64,000 nucleotides of DNA from JAWAAW01 sp964353335. GTDB lineage: Archaea; Nanobdellota; Nanobdellia; Woesearchaeales; ARS49. Shown here piece after piece: positions 35,696-43,581 of this stretch. The position numbers were made by a program, and so were the translations under genes. The notes below the pieces were generated by a model, which did not search any database, was not told the origin of the DNA, and saw only the letters and a program-made list of their open reading frames with translations. Where the stretch lies: contig CAYGVI010000001.1 in the NCBI GenBank assembly GCA_964353335.1, positions 134,418 through 198,417 of the forward strand, read 5' to 3'. Every line of letters begins with the position of its first letter. Position 1 is the first letter of the stretch.

Positions 35696-35745
35696 AAAAG
35701 CTGCGACTATCACCAAGAATCAGCGTCAGGCTTAATTTGATTTTC

Positions 35746-36240
35746 TTAAGCCCTTGGCATGGCCGTTGTGTAGTTCAGCGGCCTTGCAGCCCATGGCAAC
35801 ATCGTAATTACCGGCGTTGAAGCAATGCACTTGCTGCGCAAGCAGAAGATTTTCTGGCGTGTATTGCCCAAAAACTTCCTGGTGCAGTCGTTGTTAGTCA
35901 CGCACTCTGGCTTTGCCTGCGATGTGCAGATGCACTTGCTGCCGAGGCAGCGGGAAAACAGCCCTGCGGTGCATCTTGTCTTTGTCGTACAGTCAGAGTC
36001 CAGCCTGCAGTCAATGATAATCCTGCCTGATGCAGGCCTGCAGAACTCGCACTTGCCTGCATCGCAGTCAGGCGCGTAGTTGCGGACATACCCCTGCGGG
36101 CACGCTACCGGCGTTTTTTGCATAAGCTGGTAACAGTCTGTGCGTGTTTTGCACTGGCTTGTAGAGCCTGTTGCGCTAACTGCAAAAACAGCAGGTACTG
36201 CCAGCAATAACAATATTGCCAATACCACTCCCTTTTTCAT
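35746..36240 (-). CDS. secreted Cys-rich protein
   Basis: 164 aa from the ATG at 36240, which opens a clean signal peptide (MKKGVVLAILLLLAVPAVFA). GTATAAAT on the other strand at 36262-36269 reads as a TATA box on this strand, 26 nt upstream, so the longer frame to 36279 is rejected. The mature part has about 14 Cys in short C-x(4-8)-C groups (DCRLDSDC, CVTNNDC), knot-like. Function unknown; likely surface or secreted. Confidence 0.7.
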   Translation of the reverse strand: MKKGVVLAILLLLAVPAVFAVSATGSTSQCKTRTDCYQLMQKTPVACPQGYVRNYAPDCDAGKCEFCRPASGRIIIDCRLDSDCTTKTRCTAGLFSRCLGSKCICTSQAKPECVTNNDCTRKFLGNTRQKIFCLRSKCIASTPVITMLPWAARPLNYTTAMPRA

Positions 36241-36319
36241 AAAGCAAAAGAATGATGGGTAGTATAAATGCTTTTCCACAAAAGTTAATTTAATATACCT
36301 GTTCCCCTGCTGTGGGCAT

Positions 36320-36655
36320 ATGAGTGACTCAGAAAGGCTTCACGCGTGGAGCCACCTTGTTCTTTTCCTGATGCTTTTCATGGTGACGCTCGCTGTCCTG
36401 CGGTTCAGCACTCCGACAGGGCTTGCGATAGGCAACCAGAGCATAACCGCGCAGGGAGTCGGGGACTTGAAGCCGTTCCTCACAGCAGTCGGGCTGCTGA
36501 TGGGCCTGCTTGTTGCAGTGATTTTTGTCATTGCGCACGATTTCAACAGTACGCCAGTGCAGCCGCAGAAAGCACAGCAAGCGCCTGCCCAAGAGCACAG
36601 GAGCCTTGCGGAAATCAACCGCGAGCTGGCAAAGCTGCGCAGGATACTGAGATAA
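36320..36655 (+). CDS. two-span small membrane protein with coiled-coil tail
   Basis: 111 aa. Hydrophobic helices at about 12-28 and 55-73; the tail is Gln/Pro-rich then a charged helix (EINRELAKLRRIL). A TATA-like TTAATATAC (36291-36299) is 26 nt before the ATG. Function unknown. Confidence 0.6.
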   Translation: MSDSERLHAWSHLVLFLMLFMVTLAVLRFSTPTGLAIGNQSITAQGVGDLKPFLTAVGLLMGLLVAVIFVIAHDFNSTPVQPQKAQQAPAQEHRSLAEINRELAKLRRILR

Positions 36656-36694
36656 AACGCATTATTTTTAAACTGCCTTCTTGTATCTGTTAAT

Positions 36695-36823
36695 GCCCGG
36701 GTAGCGAAGTGGCCAAACGCGCTGGACTTAAGATGTCCGCCGCCCTCACAACAAAAAACAGGGCGGTTCGCTGGAGAAATCCAGTCCCGTAGGGGTTCGC
36801 CGGTTCGACTCCGGCCCCGGGCA
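36695..36823 (+). tRNA. tRNA-Leu(TAA) with 46-nt intron
   Basis: Class II cloverleaf: acceptor GCCCGGG pairs CCCGGGC with discriminator A at 36823; T stem GCCGG/CCGGC. The anticodon stem CTGGA pairs TCCAG; loop CTTAAG|A gives anticodon TAA (36729-36731). An intron of 46 nt (36733-36778) lies at the canonical 37/38 site. The intron's 3' end repeats CTGGA, so the unspliced precursor can form CTGGA-GAAA-TCCAG instead. A TATA-like element near 36666-36672 is 26 nt upstream. No CCA encoded. Confidence 0.93.
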
Positions 36824-36858
36824 CTAATTTTAAAAAGAGCATCCAATAAGCAGTGCGT

Positions 36859-37395
36859 ATGGGCAAGAACGATTACACGCATCCGAGCGTTACACCTGAA
36901 GAAGAGCAGCCAAGCGGCTTGGTGCGGACAATCAAAGAGCACCGCCTTGGATTGTGGGGCACGGTTGGTGTAATCGCAGTGGGAATTACAGGCTTTCTTC
37001 TCTCAAGCAACAACACATACGACGGCGCCCCTTCGCAGGACCGAAGGCAGCCAGGAGAAATAAGGCACAGCGAGCCAGAAACAGTATCCCAGAATGTTCC
37101 ACACATTGATTTTAATCTTTACCGCTCGCCTAAAAATGATTGGGCTGGGATGAAAATCACAATTGACAGAACGCTTATGGAAGACTGGGCGAGATACGCA
37201 CCTGTTACGATTACTATTCCTGAATTGAGGTATTCTGCGTCATTCCCTGTTGAAAACGGCGAGAAGAGCGCAGAAACACCATTTCCGCAACCTGCGCCGT
37301 CATCTGGCACTTATCATTACATCATATTTGGCAGAGACCCTGCCACCGGCAATGCAAAAGAGCTTTACAGGCATGTCCTTGCACCTCAAAAATAA
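36859..37395 (+). CDS. single-span membrane protein with extracellular domain
   Basis: 178 aa from the ATG at 36859; TTTAAAAA (36828-36835) just after tRNA-Leu is 26 nt upstream. A GTG two codons earlier is also open. A cytoplasmic charged start is followed by one helix at about 33-49 (LWGTVGVIAVGITGFLL), then an extracellular beta-rich domain without cysteines. No family recognised. Confidence 0.65.
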   Translation: MGKNDYTHPSVTPEEEQPSGLVRTIKEHRLGLWGTVGVIAVGITGFLLSSNNTYDGAPSQDRRQPGEIRHSEPETVSQNVPHIDFNLYRSPKNDWAGMKITIDRTLMEDWARYAPVTITIPELRYSASFPVENGEKSAETPFPQPAPSSGTYHYIIFGRDPATGNAKELYRHVLAPQK

Positions 37396-37437
37396 ACAAC
37401 AATCTTTAAATAATGTCCATATCGTCTTTCTTTCAAT

Positions 37438-37526
37438 GCCTCCGTAGCATAGTAGCTATTGCGCAGCCTTGGTATGCAATCGCAGCAAAAAGGCTGAGGT
37501 CGCGGGTGCAACTCCCGTCGGAGGCT
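37438..37526 (+). tRNA. tRNA-Thr(GGT) with 16-nt intron
   Basis: Acceptor GCCTCCG pairs CGGAGGC, discriminator T (37526). T stem GCGGG/CCCGT; anticodon stem CAGCC/GGCTG; loop TTGGTA|A gives GGT (37471-37473). The 16-nt intron (37475-37490) is at the 37/38 site. TATA element CTTTAAATAA (37404-37413) upstream. The gene's last 14 bases, plus one, are repeated downstream (see repeat feature). Confidence 0.9.
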
Positions 37527-37694
37527 TGCGAGCGTTAAGCGAGCAAGGCGACGACGGACCAGCCAACGAGCATCAGCGAAGTTGGCGCTGCCCGTCGGAG
37601 GCTTTGCATCTTTTCGGGCTACAGAAGGTTTTTATATTAAACAAAATGTGAAACCCCAGAGCACCCGAAAAAATAGAAGCCTCGTCGGAGGCTT
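37514..37694 (+). repeat. tRNA-Thr 3' end repeated with hairpin element between
   Basis: CCCGTCGGAGGCTT occurs at the tRNA 3' end (37514-37527) and again at 37591-37604; a third, shorter copy CGTCGGAGGCTT is at 37683-37694. Between copies one and two lies GCCAAC...GTTGGC (a perfect 6-bp stem with 13-nt loop), then GCTG and the repeat. The same arrangement, with related bases, follows tRNA-Ala(GGC), tRNA-Ala(CGC) and tRNA-Ser(GGA). The third copy forms a hairpin GCCTC-GTCG-GAGGC (37679-37692) just before the Shine-Dalgarno of the next gene. Confidence 0.75.
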
Positions 37695-37711
37695 ATTAGA
37701 GGAGGTAAAAC

Positions 37712-37855
37712 ATGCCAACTGACAGAAGGACAATGGACAAGTTAAAGCGAGGATACCGTGATGATCTTGCTGAACTTGAGGAAAAGTGCAAGGCAGGCAA
37801 TGCAACAAAGCAGGAATACGAACAGCTGACCAAGCTCAGAAGAAGAATGAAGTGA
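37712..37855 (+). CDS. 47-aa basic helical protein
   Basis: GAGGAGGT lies seven bases before the ATG, a very strong ribosome site. The product is MPTDRRTMDKLKRGYRDDLA followed by a Lys/Glu-rich helix ending LTKLRRRMK; one Cys. A TATA box TTTATATT (37631-37638) would start transcription near 37661, so the leader contains the GCCTC/GAGGC hairpin derived from the tRNA-Thr repeat. Too short to classify; possibly nucleic-acid binding by its charge. Confidence 0.65.
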   Translation: MPTDRRTMDKLKRGYRDDLAELEEKCKAGNATKQEYEQLTKLRRRMK

Positions 37856-37898
37856 TTCTTGCGAAGCATTTAAATACACAAAAACCGCCGCAATGCGT

Positions 37899-38285
37899 AT
37901 GATCCGAGGAAAAAGAGGAGGTGCTGAGCTTGCGCTTTTTGTTGCGGTTGCGCTTGTAGCTCTCGGCGGAATGATTTTTGTTTCTGTAAGCGGCGGAGCC
38001 ACAGGAATGTTGCCCAGGCCGTATATCTACGACCCTGAAACAACCCTGCAAGGAACTCTTGACGACCCATTTCACGGGCTCACATCCGAAATGACTATCA
38101 CCCAGCATGGCGATTACGAAGACTGCAGATGGGAGTGCCTGGCAAATGAACGGGTAAAGGCATTCAACCTGTCAAGCGCGCGGCCTGAAACAATAGAGTG
38201 CATGGACAGCTGCGGATTCAAGTACGGCCAGCCGCCCTGGGGCTATGCAGAAAAATACACCGGCAAGCGCCATTATCTTGATTAG
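37899..38285 (+). CDS. pilin-like secreted protein with Cys pairs
   Basis: 128 aa from the ATG at 37899; TTTAAATA (37869-37876) is 26 nt upstream (an in-frame ATG is two codons earlier). The start MIRGKRGGAELALFVAVALV has the basic-Gly motif then a hydrophobic helix, resembling class III pilin-like signals. The outside part has Cys pairs DCRWEC and ECMDSC. Eleven bases before the next lipoprotein gene, so probably an operon. Confidence 0.62.
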   Translation: MIRGKRGGAELALFVAVALVALGGMIFVSVSGGATGMLPRPYIYDPETTLQGTLDDPFHGLTSEMTITQHGDYEDCRWECLANERVKAFNLSSARPETIECMDSCGFKYGQPPWGYAEKYTGKRHYLD

Positions 38286-38296
38286 TAAGGCAAAAA

Positions 38297-39106
38297 ATGA
38301 AAAAGGCATTTCTTTTGTTTGCATTATTGCTTCTTGCTAGCTGCGCAACAGTGCAGCCAAAACAGCCACTGCCTGTTTCGCAGTGCAAATGGCCTGAAAT
38401 ACCCTCTGACGGCGGATGCTGCAGGGATTTGAATGCGAACGGAGCCTGCGACACTATTGACCTGTCAGTGGAGATACAGGCGCAGGAGCAGAAAGAATAC
38501 GAGCAAGCCGCGCTGAAATCGCAGGTAACAGCCAACAAGTCAGGAAGATACAAGCCGACAATAGTCAATGCGCTTTATGCCAGTGCAAGCAATCTGACAA
38601 GCTACAGGTTCTATTACAAGGGCGATGAGGTGGTAGTTGCAAATGGAAGCGTCATGCGAAAGCTCATGGCAAATTATCCCATTGGCGACCAGACAGTAAA
38701 CGGGCGCAGGATGAAAGTTTTCGTGAACACAATCTGGCTGGACATGTTAAACAAAAAGGCATTTGCACAATGCATTCCGCCTGAAAAACTCGTTAAAGAG
38801 GAGCAAGGCACCCCCTGTGATGACATCATTGGTGTGGATTTTGATGTTTCATTTGACACTTTTGCGTTCAAGATGCCGATAAAATGGATTGAGGAATTCC
38901 TTTACAGGACGCCTGCGGAAATACTGCCCGGCAGCCACATAGCCAAGCGCACAGCGGTAATTTACAGCTTCACTGACCTGCAGAACTCAAACCGCAAGAC
39001 CACAATCTGGGCTGACGAGCAGACAGGAATGCCATTGCGCGTTGAGGTAACTGAGGGCAAGATAGTGATGGAAAAAGCAGACTACCTTGATTTCTTCCAA
39101 ATCTAA
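38297..39106 (+). CDS. putative lipoprotein, 269 aa
   Basis: Signal MKKAFLLFALLLLASCATVQ with a lipobox LASC (Cys 16). Then comes a short Cys motif with an Asp/Asn loop (CCRDLNANGACD), similar to calcium-loop knots in other surface proteins here. A beta-rich domain of about 190 aa resembling outer-surface lipoprotein carriers in outline (long strands, repeated aromatic residues) follows; no named family was recognised. Lgt at 58049-58807 could lipidate it. Confidence 0.65.
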   Translation: MKKAFLLFALLLLASCATVQPKQPLPVSQCKWPEIPSDGGCCRDLNANGACDTIDLSVEIQAQEQKEYEQAALKSQVTANKSGRYKPTIVNALYASASNLTSYRFYYKGDEVVVANGSVMRKLMANYPIGDQTVNGRRMKVFVNTIWLDMLNKKAFAQCIPPEKLVKEEQGTPCDDIIGVDFDVSFDTFAFKMPIKWIEEFLYRTPAEILPGSHIAKRTAVIYSFTDLQNSNRKTTIWADEQTGMPLRVEVTEGKIVMEKADYLDFFQI

Positions 39107-39144
39107 CCACAATATTTTTATCCTCTGATTGATATTTCCCGCCT

Positions 39145-39360
39145 ATGGAAGAAAAAAGGGGATTTTTCAGCCATTTGTGGCACAAGAAGTACAAGTACAG
39201 CGCGTTTTTGGAGCCGCTGCTTGCGCTTCCATTCGCTTATGCAATACTAAGAGTCCTTGAGGGGCAGTTCAACACCCTCACATTCATCATAATCTTCGTG
39301 CTGCTGCTGATTTACCTGCCCACACTTGTTGTTTTTGTCGAAAGCAAGAGGTACTCATGA
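39145..39360 (+). CDS. two-span small membrane protein
   Basis: 71 aa. A charged N-terminus is followed by hydrophobic helices at about 19-38 and 45-65. TTTTTATCC (39113-39121) is about 26 nt before the ATG. The stop overlaps the next gene's ATG (ATGA), coupling it to the beta-helix protein. Function unknown. Confidence 0.6.
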   Translation: MEEKRGFFSHLWHKKYKYSAFLEPLLALPFAYAILRVLEGQFNTLTFIIIFVLLLIYLPTLVVFVESKRYS

Positions 39361-40202
39361 GATTTGCGCTTTTGCTTCTGGCAATTCTTGTGCTGGTGCC
39401 TTCAGCGCTCGCACAATGCGAGGCGGCATTTGACATGATGCAGGTAAACAAGGACATAATGCTGTGCAACAAGGCATACGATGTCCAAAGCGGGATAACA
39501 ATAAAGACAGACAATGTTACGCTTGACTGCAATGGCGCGCTAATCATCGGCAAAGCGATGCAGGACGGGCAGGGAATACTCATTGACCACGCAGACGGCG
39601 TCACTGTCAAGAACTGCAACCTCCTGAACTATGATGTCGGAGTTTACGTAAAGGAAGGAAACCGCAACACAATCGTGCAGAATGCCCTTCTGAAAAACAG
39701 GATTGGGGTCAGGATGCTTCAGTCGTTTGAAAACCGCTTTGAAAACAATGCAGACAAGAGCCTTCTGAAGCCGGTCAGCGCACTCTCATCAAAATTCAAC
39801 TCATTTTGGCTTATCAACAAGGACCTTGACAAGGATTTCTGCGACGTAAACCTGTGCAACAGCGCAGGTCCGATGAATCCCTGCGAGAACGATGACTTTT
39901 ACTGCTCGCCAAGCTGCAATTACAAGAATGACAATGACTGCCCTGCACCGCCTGAAGAGCCTGCTGTTGAGCAGAAAGCACCAGAGGCAGTACCGGAAAC
40001 GCCTGCGCCTGAAATACTAAACCTCACAACCAAGCCAAAGCCTGCCAGCAGCAAGCCGATAATGTCAACAGGGGCATTCTCAAAATCATTCATGGGCCAG
40101 CTCCCTGACAAGGCAAGGTTCTGGACAATGGTGCTTTTGTGCACAATCTGCTACATAATGGGCTTTTTGCTCTTCCAGCACCACCACTACGAGCACGGCT
40201 AG
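39357..40202 (+). CDS. surface-anchored right-handed beta-helix protein
   Basis: 281 aa. Signal peptide (1-19, ending PSALAQ). Residues 45-135 are a parallel beta-helix with NosD-type rungs (VTLDCNGALIIG, GVTVKNCNLLNYDVGVYV, RNTIVQNALLKNRIGVRM). A Cys-rich segment is near 165-200, then a Pro/Glu stalk, and a C-terminal helix at about 255-275 (FWTMVLLCTICYIMGFLL). Carbohydrate binding is common for such folds, but no catalytic residues can be assigned. It has a paralogue directly downstream. Confidence 0.75.
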   Translation: MRFALLLLAILVLVPSALAQCEAAFDMMQVNKDIMLCNKAYDVQSGITIKTDNVTLDCNGALIIGKAMQDGQGILIDHADGVTVKNCNLLNYDVGVYVKEGNRNTIVQNALLKNRIGVRMLQSFENRFENNADKSLLKPVSALSSKFNSFWLINKDLDKDFCDVNLCNSAGPMNPCENDDFYCSPSCNYKNDNDCPAPPEEPAVEQKAPEAVPETPAPEILNLTTKPKPASSKPIMSTGAFSKSFMGQLPDKARFWTMVLLCTICYIMGFLLFQHHHYEHG

Positions 40203-40261
40203 TTCTCGAAACTATTATATAGTAGGTACAAGAGAAAACGACACAAAAAGTAGTGGTGAGC

Positions 40262-40912
40262 ATGTCGTCACGGGTTTTTGCAGTTCTTATTGTATTATGC
40301 CTGCTTTTGCCCTCTGTTTTCGCTGCCAGCAGGACATGCACGCGCGAGATTGACCCGCCAAGGATTGACCAGTCCATGCTTCTCTGCGCAGAAAACTATT
40401 ACCCGCACAATTACCCGAACGGAATCAACATTACCGCGGATAATATTGTGGTTGACTGCGGAACAAGCGTTTTCCACGGCAAGTTTCAGAACGCGGGCTT
40501 TGTAATAATTGACAGGACTAATGTCACAATGCAAAACTGCCAGGTTGCAAACTATGACATCGGAATGCTCATCAAGAACTCAAAGCAGATTACAATCCTG
40601 AACTCAAACCTCATCCGCAACAATATCGGGCTCAAAATCTCAAACTCCACAGGGGTTGTTGTTGAAAACAGCTATGACATCAGCATAAAAAATCCCATTC
40701 AACTGATAAAAGCAGAAGGCAACTCTTTCCATTACCTCAACAAGAACCTGAAAGGCGACGGCTGCAGGCTCAACCAGTGCAACACTCCAACAGGGCTCGC
40801 AATAAGAGAATTCAACGCCCAAAAGACATCTGCTGCAACCAATTCCCTTGCAAAGAAACTGGGTTCTGCAATCAAGAACTGGATTTACCCGGGCAAGTCT
40901 GTGTTCTCCTAG
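40262..40912 (+). CDS. secreted beta-helix protein, paralogue of preceding gene
   Basis: 216 aa from the ATG at 40262, which has GGTGAG just upstream; the frame opens at a GTG at 40253. Signal peptide MSSRVFAVLIVLCLLLPSVFA. The beta-helix rungs match those of the previous protein (VVDCGTSVF, VTMQNCQVANYDIGMLI, ITILNSNLIRNNIGLKI), and the Cys-x4-Cys near CRLNQC is shared. It lacks the C-terminal membrane helix, so it is probably soluble or held by a partner. A separate TATA (TTATATAG, 40214-40221) precedes it. Confidence 0.75.
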   Translation: MSSRVFAVLIVLCLLLPSVFAASRTCTREIDPPRIDQSMLLCAENYYPHNYPNGINITADNIVVDCGTSVFHGKFQNAGFVIIDRTNVTMQNCQVANYDIGMLIKNSKQITILNSNLIRNNIGLKISNSTGVVVENSYDISIKNPIQLIKAEGNSFHYLNKNLKGDGCRLNQCNTPTGLAIREFNAQKTSAATNSLAKKLGSAIKNWIYPGKSVFS

Positions 40913-40918
40913 AAAAAA

Positions 40919-41410
40919 TCAGCACTTCCTTATGTTCTCAGCAACAATTGCCTGCTTGGAGCAGACAACCTGCTTGCCTGCGATAAGTGTCTTTGGAGTG
41001 AACTTTATCTGGCTGATTGCGCCAATGTCTCCAACTGAGAATGCGACAGGGCTTGCGCTTCCGCGCGGCAATGGCGTGTCAAGGATGCTCTCATCAACAT
41101 ATACACCGTTTTCACCGAGCAAGCGCGCATGGATATCCTGGACATCTGCGTCAGGGCCGTTGTCAATAAGCCCCTTGACTGTGGTTTCTGCAAGGCACAT
41201 CTGTTCAACGCCGCTTATCTTTATGATTGACAGCTGGACAAGGTCGCAGCTTGTGACTGTCTCCTGGACGCCCTGGACGAACTCTGCCTTTGCTTCAATG
41301 TATTCCTCGCCCCAGCTCATCACTGCAACGCCCATTCCGACAGAGAGGACAATAAGAAGAACTGTCGCAATAAGCGGCGATATTGCCCTTTTATCAGACA
41401 TGAAACTCAT
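40919..41410 (-). CDS. archaeal type IV pilin (class III signal)
   Basis: 163 aa. The start DKRAISPLIATVLLIVLSVG is the standard archaeal pilin N-terminus: a basic residue, Ala, ISPLIAT, then a hydrophobic helix of about 20. The outside domain is small and beta-rich with several Cys (TSCDL, EQMCL, VVCSK, IRKC). Cleavage before the helix would be by the prepilin peptidase at 43582-44424. ATTTATAAAT (41447-41456) is the TATA box and GAGG lies before the ATG. Main or minor pilin cannot be told. Confidence 0.8.
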   Translation of the reverse strand: MSFMSDKRAISPLIATVLLIVLSVGMGVAVMSWGEEYIEAKAEFVQGVQETVTSCDLVQLSIIKISGVEQMCLAETTVKGLIDNGPDADVQDIHARLLGENGVYVDESILDTPLPRGSASPVAFSVGDIGAISQIKFTPKTLIAGKQVVCSKQAIVAENIRKC

Positions 41411-41507
41411 TTCTTTGCCTCTTTTTACAAGTTTTTAGCAAGACTCATTTATAAATATAGCGGAAGATGGGGTAAAGAATATAAACCACGCAAAACTCCG
41501 AGGGCAT

Positions 41508-42179
41508 ATGGCAGACGAGGAGAATCTTTCACCAGAGCAGGCTGAGGCAATGTCAAAGCAGCAGTGCATATTCTGCCACATCGCCTCCGGAAGGGTTGCA
41601 TCCAAGAAAATCTACGAGGATGAAAAGGTTGTCTGCGTGCTTGACATCAACCCCTCAAACCCAGGCCACGTCCTTATTGTCCCAAAAGAGCATTACGTGA
41701 TAATGCCCCAGATTCCTGAAGATGTGCTTCAGCATATCGGAATGGTTGCAAAAGGGGTTTCGCACGCCCAGCTGAGGGCTTTGAAGGCTCAGGGCACAAA
41801 CCTTTTCGTTGCAAATGGGGTGACTGCGGGCCAAAGGGCACAGCATTTCATGATGCACGTAATCCCGCGGATGGAAGGGGACCAGATTGGGTTCGCGATT
41901 CCTGAAAGGTCAATGAGTGAGGCTGAAGCAAAGAAAGCCCAGCAGATTCTCAAGAAGGCGCTTGCAAAAGCTCTCGGGCTGAAGGTTGAGAACGAGCCTG
42001 AAACAGAAGAGGAATCACAATCTCCAAAAGAGGAAGAGCCGGAGAAGAAAACAGAGCCAAAGGCGGAAAAGAAATCTGAAAAGGCTGAAGCAAACAAGCC
42101 ATCTGAGAAAAAAGGCAAACCTGCAGTGCCAAAGAAGGCAAACCTTGACGACATAGCAAAGCTGCTGGCAGGCGGATAA
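41508..42179 (+). CDS. HIT-family protein lacking the catalytic histidine, with charged C-terminal tail
   Basis: 223 aa. The HIT fold is clear (CIFCHIASG, VLDINPSNPGHVLIVPKEHY), but the triad region reads GQRAQHFMMHVIPR. Where active proteins have HxHxH this has HFMMH, so the nucleophilic middle His is Met. Residues ~165-210 are a long Lys/Glu tail, ending in the helix NLDDIAKLLAGG. A TATA box (AATATAAA, 41477-41484) is 26 nt before the ATG. One base separates it from a second HIT gene. Nucleotide binding without hydrolysis is the simplest reading. Confidence 0.85.
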   Translation: MADEENLSPEQAEAMSKQQCIFCHIASGRVASKKIYEDEKVVCVLDINPSNPGHVLIVPKEHYVIMPQIPEDVLQHIGMVAKGVSHAQLRALKAQGTNLFVANGVTAGQRAQHFMMHVIPRMEGDQIGFAIPERSMSEAEAKKAQQILKKALAKALGLKVENEPETEEESQSPKEEEPEKKTEPKAEKKSEKAEANKPSEKKGKPAVPKKANLDDIAKLLAGG

Positions 42180-42180
42180 A

Positions 42181-42696
42181 ATGGGCTGCGAAATCTGCGA
42201 ACTTATCAAGGCGAAAAAAGGATTGCTCTACGAGGACGAGCAGATTGCAATATTCCTCGCGCCAAAGCCAGCTGTCGCAGGCCACATAATCCTCGCGCCG
42301 AAAATACACGCCGCGATTCTTGAGCAGGTCCCTGACTTCATAATCGGAAAGCTCTTTGACAAGGCAAACAAGGTCTCGATTGCAGTCTTTGAAACACTTG
42401 GCGCAGAGGGCACAAACATTATTGCGAACAATGGCGTGGCAGCAGGGCAGAGTGTCAACCACTTTTTGCTCAATGTGATGCCAAGGCGCGAAAATGACGG
42501 CTTGAACTTTACCTGGCAGGCAAAGCAGTTATCAGAGGAGGAAATGAGCACAATCGAGCTCAAGCTCAGGGAAGAGTCAAAGAGCATCGGAATCTTTGAG
42601 AAAGAAAAGGAAAAGCCAAAGGAAGTCAAGAAGGCAGAAGAAATCAAGGACGAAGGAGAAAACTACCTCCTCAAGCAGCTTGAAAGGCTGCCGTGA
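42181..42696 (+). CDS. second degenerate HIT-family protein
   Basis: 171 aa. HIT fold with CEICELIKAKKG at the start and GHIILAPKIHA; the triad region is GQSVNHFLLNVMPR, so both the second and third His are lost. The C-terminal tail is Lys/Glu-rich, ending YLLKQLERLP, similar in layout to the tail of the upstream protein. The two genes are adjacent, co-directional and almost certainly co-expressed, suggesting a heterodimer of binding-only subunits. The intact HIT protein of this genome region is at 55208-55615. Confidence 0.83.
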   Translation: MGCEICELIKAKKGLLYEDEQIAIFLAPKPAVAGHIILAPKIHAAILEQVPDFIIGKLFDKANKVSIAVFETLGAEGTNIIANNGVAAGQSVNHFLLNVMPRRENDGLNFTWQAKQLSEEEMSTIELKLREESKSIGIFEKEKEKPKEVKKAEEIKDEGENYLLKQLERLP

Positions 42697-42703
42697 AAGT
42701 TAT

Positions 42704-43549
42704 TCAGAACTCTCCTCTTTCCTTTGCTGCTTCCCTAGCCTTATATTCCCGATATTCCTTGATTTTCTGGAGTGTTTCATCCAGAATTATGAACTTCTTT
42801 TCTGTAATCTTTTTGCGGATTTCTGAGTGCCAGTCCGGGTCAAATCGCCCCAATGAATCAACAATGCGGGCATCGTAAGGCATTGGCTTCTCAAAAGAAG
42901 TATCAGCAGAAAGCCCCAACCCATGCATATACGCGGCTATAGCGTCCTTGGTGCGGTCAACAAGCTCAGGATACTGCTCAGCAAATGCATTGCGTATACT
43001 CTTTGGGCAGTATTTCGTAAAGGAAACAGCATAAGAAAGCCAAAATACGCTGTTCACATCAAGTTTGCCATCATCTACAAATTCATCCTTGAACTGGGAC
43101 CAGTTATCAATTGTTTTTATCCTGTCTGAATAGGAGTTAAAGCCGCAGTTGTAAAGCGGGTGGTTGGCAAGTATGTCACCGACCAGCCAGGGCTCATTGA
43201 TGTAAGAGACATTCTCTTGCGAAACATGATACTCCTGATTGTTAAGGAAATTAAGGCAGTTACGCAGGGCTTGCTCCCTTAATTTGCGTTCAAGGCAGGG
43301 ATAGACAGAGCCGATTGCATCAAGCATTGGCGCAGTGACGCTTGGATGGGGCCCTCCGCACATAATCCCTCTGAAAATTCCATCGCCCAATCCTAGAACC
43401 TTTTCAATGTAATCCGAAAGCTGTTCAACAGCTTTCTTAGGATTTGTTTTTACAAGCTCGCGGAAAACATCAGTGCCATGCTCCTGCACATGAGAATGCA
43501 TCAGATTAATGTGATTGATTATTTTCTGAGCATCCAATCCTTCTCCCAT
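42704..43549 (-). CDS. hypothetical soluble protein, 281 aa
   Basis: No signal peptide or membrane helix; mixed alpha-helical composition with scattered Cys (MCGGPHPS, NCLNFLN). CTTTAAATT (43572-43580 on this strand) is 26 nt before the ATG, so it is likely a leaderless single gene. It ends in a charged helix (KIKEYREYKAREAAKERGEF). No family recognised. Confidence 0.6.
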   Translation of the reverse strand: MGEGLDAQKIINHINLMHSHVQEHGTDVFRELVKTNPKKAVEQLSDYIEKVLGLGDGIFRGIMCGGPHPSVTAPMLDAIGSVYPCLERKLREQALRNCLNFLNNQEYHVSQENVSYINEPWLVGDILANHPLYNCGFNSYSDRIKTIDNWSQFKDEFVDDGKLDVNSVFWLSYAVSFTKYCPKSIRNAFAEQYPELVDRTKDAIAAYMHGLGLSADTSFEKPMPYDARIVDSLGRFDPDWHSEIRKKITEKKFIILDETLQKIKEYREYKAREAAKERGEF

Positions 43550-43581
43550 AATCAGGTTATGCGCCAGCTCAATTTAAAGCT

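Noticed and set aside
35729..35752. GGCTTAA/TTAAGCC inverted repeat between convergent genes as terminator
   Set aside because: A 7-bp stem with T-rich loop but no T-run after it on either strand; too weak to list.
37469..37651. 60-aa frame on the + strand across tRNA-Thr and its repeat
   Set aside because: It starts inside the tRNA and follows the repeat; no ribosome site.
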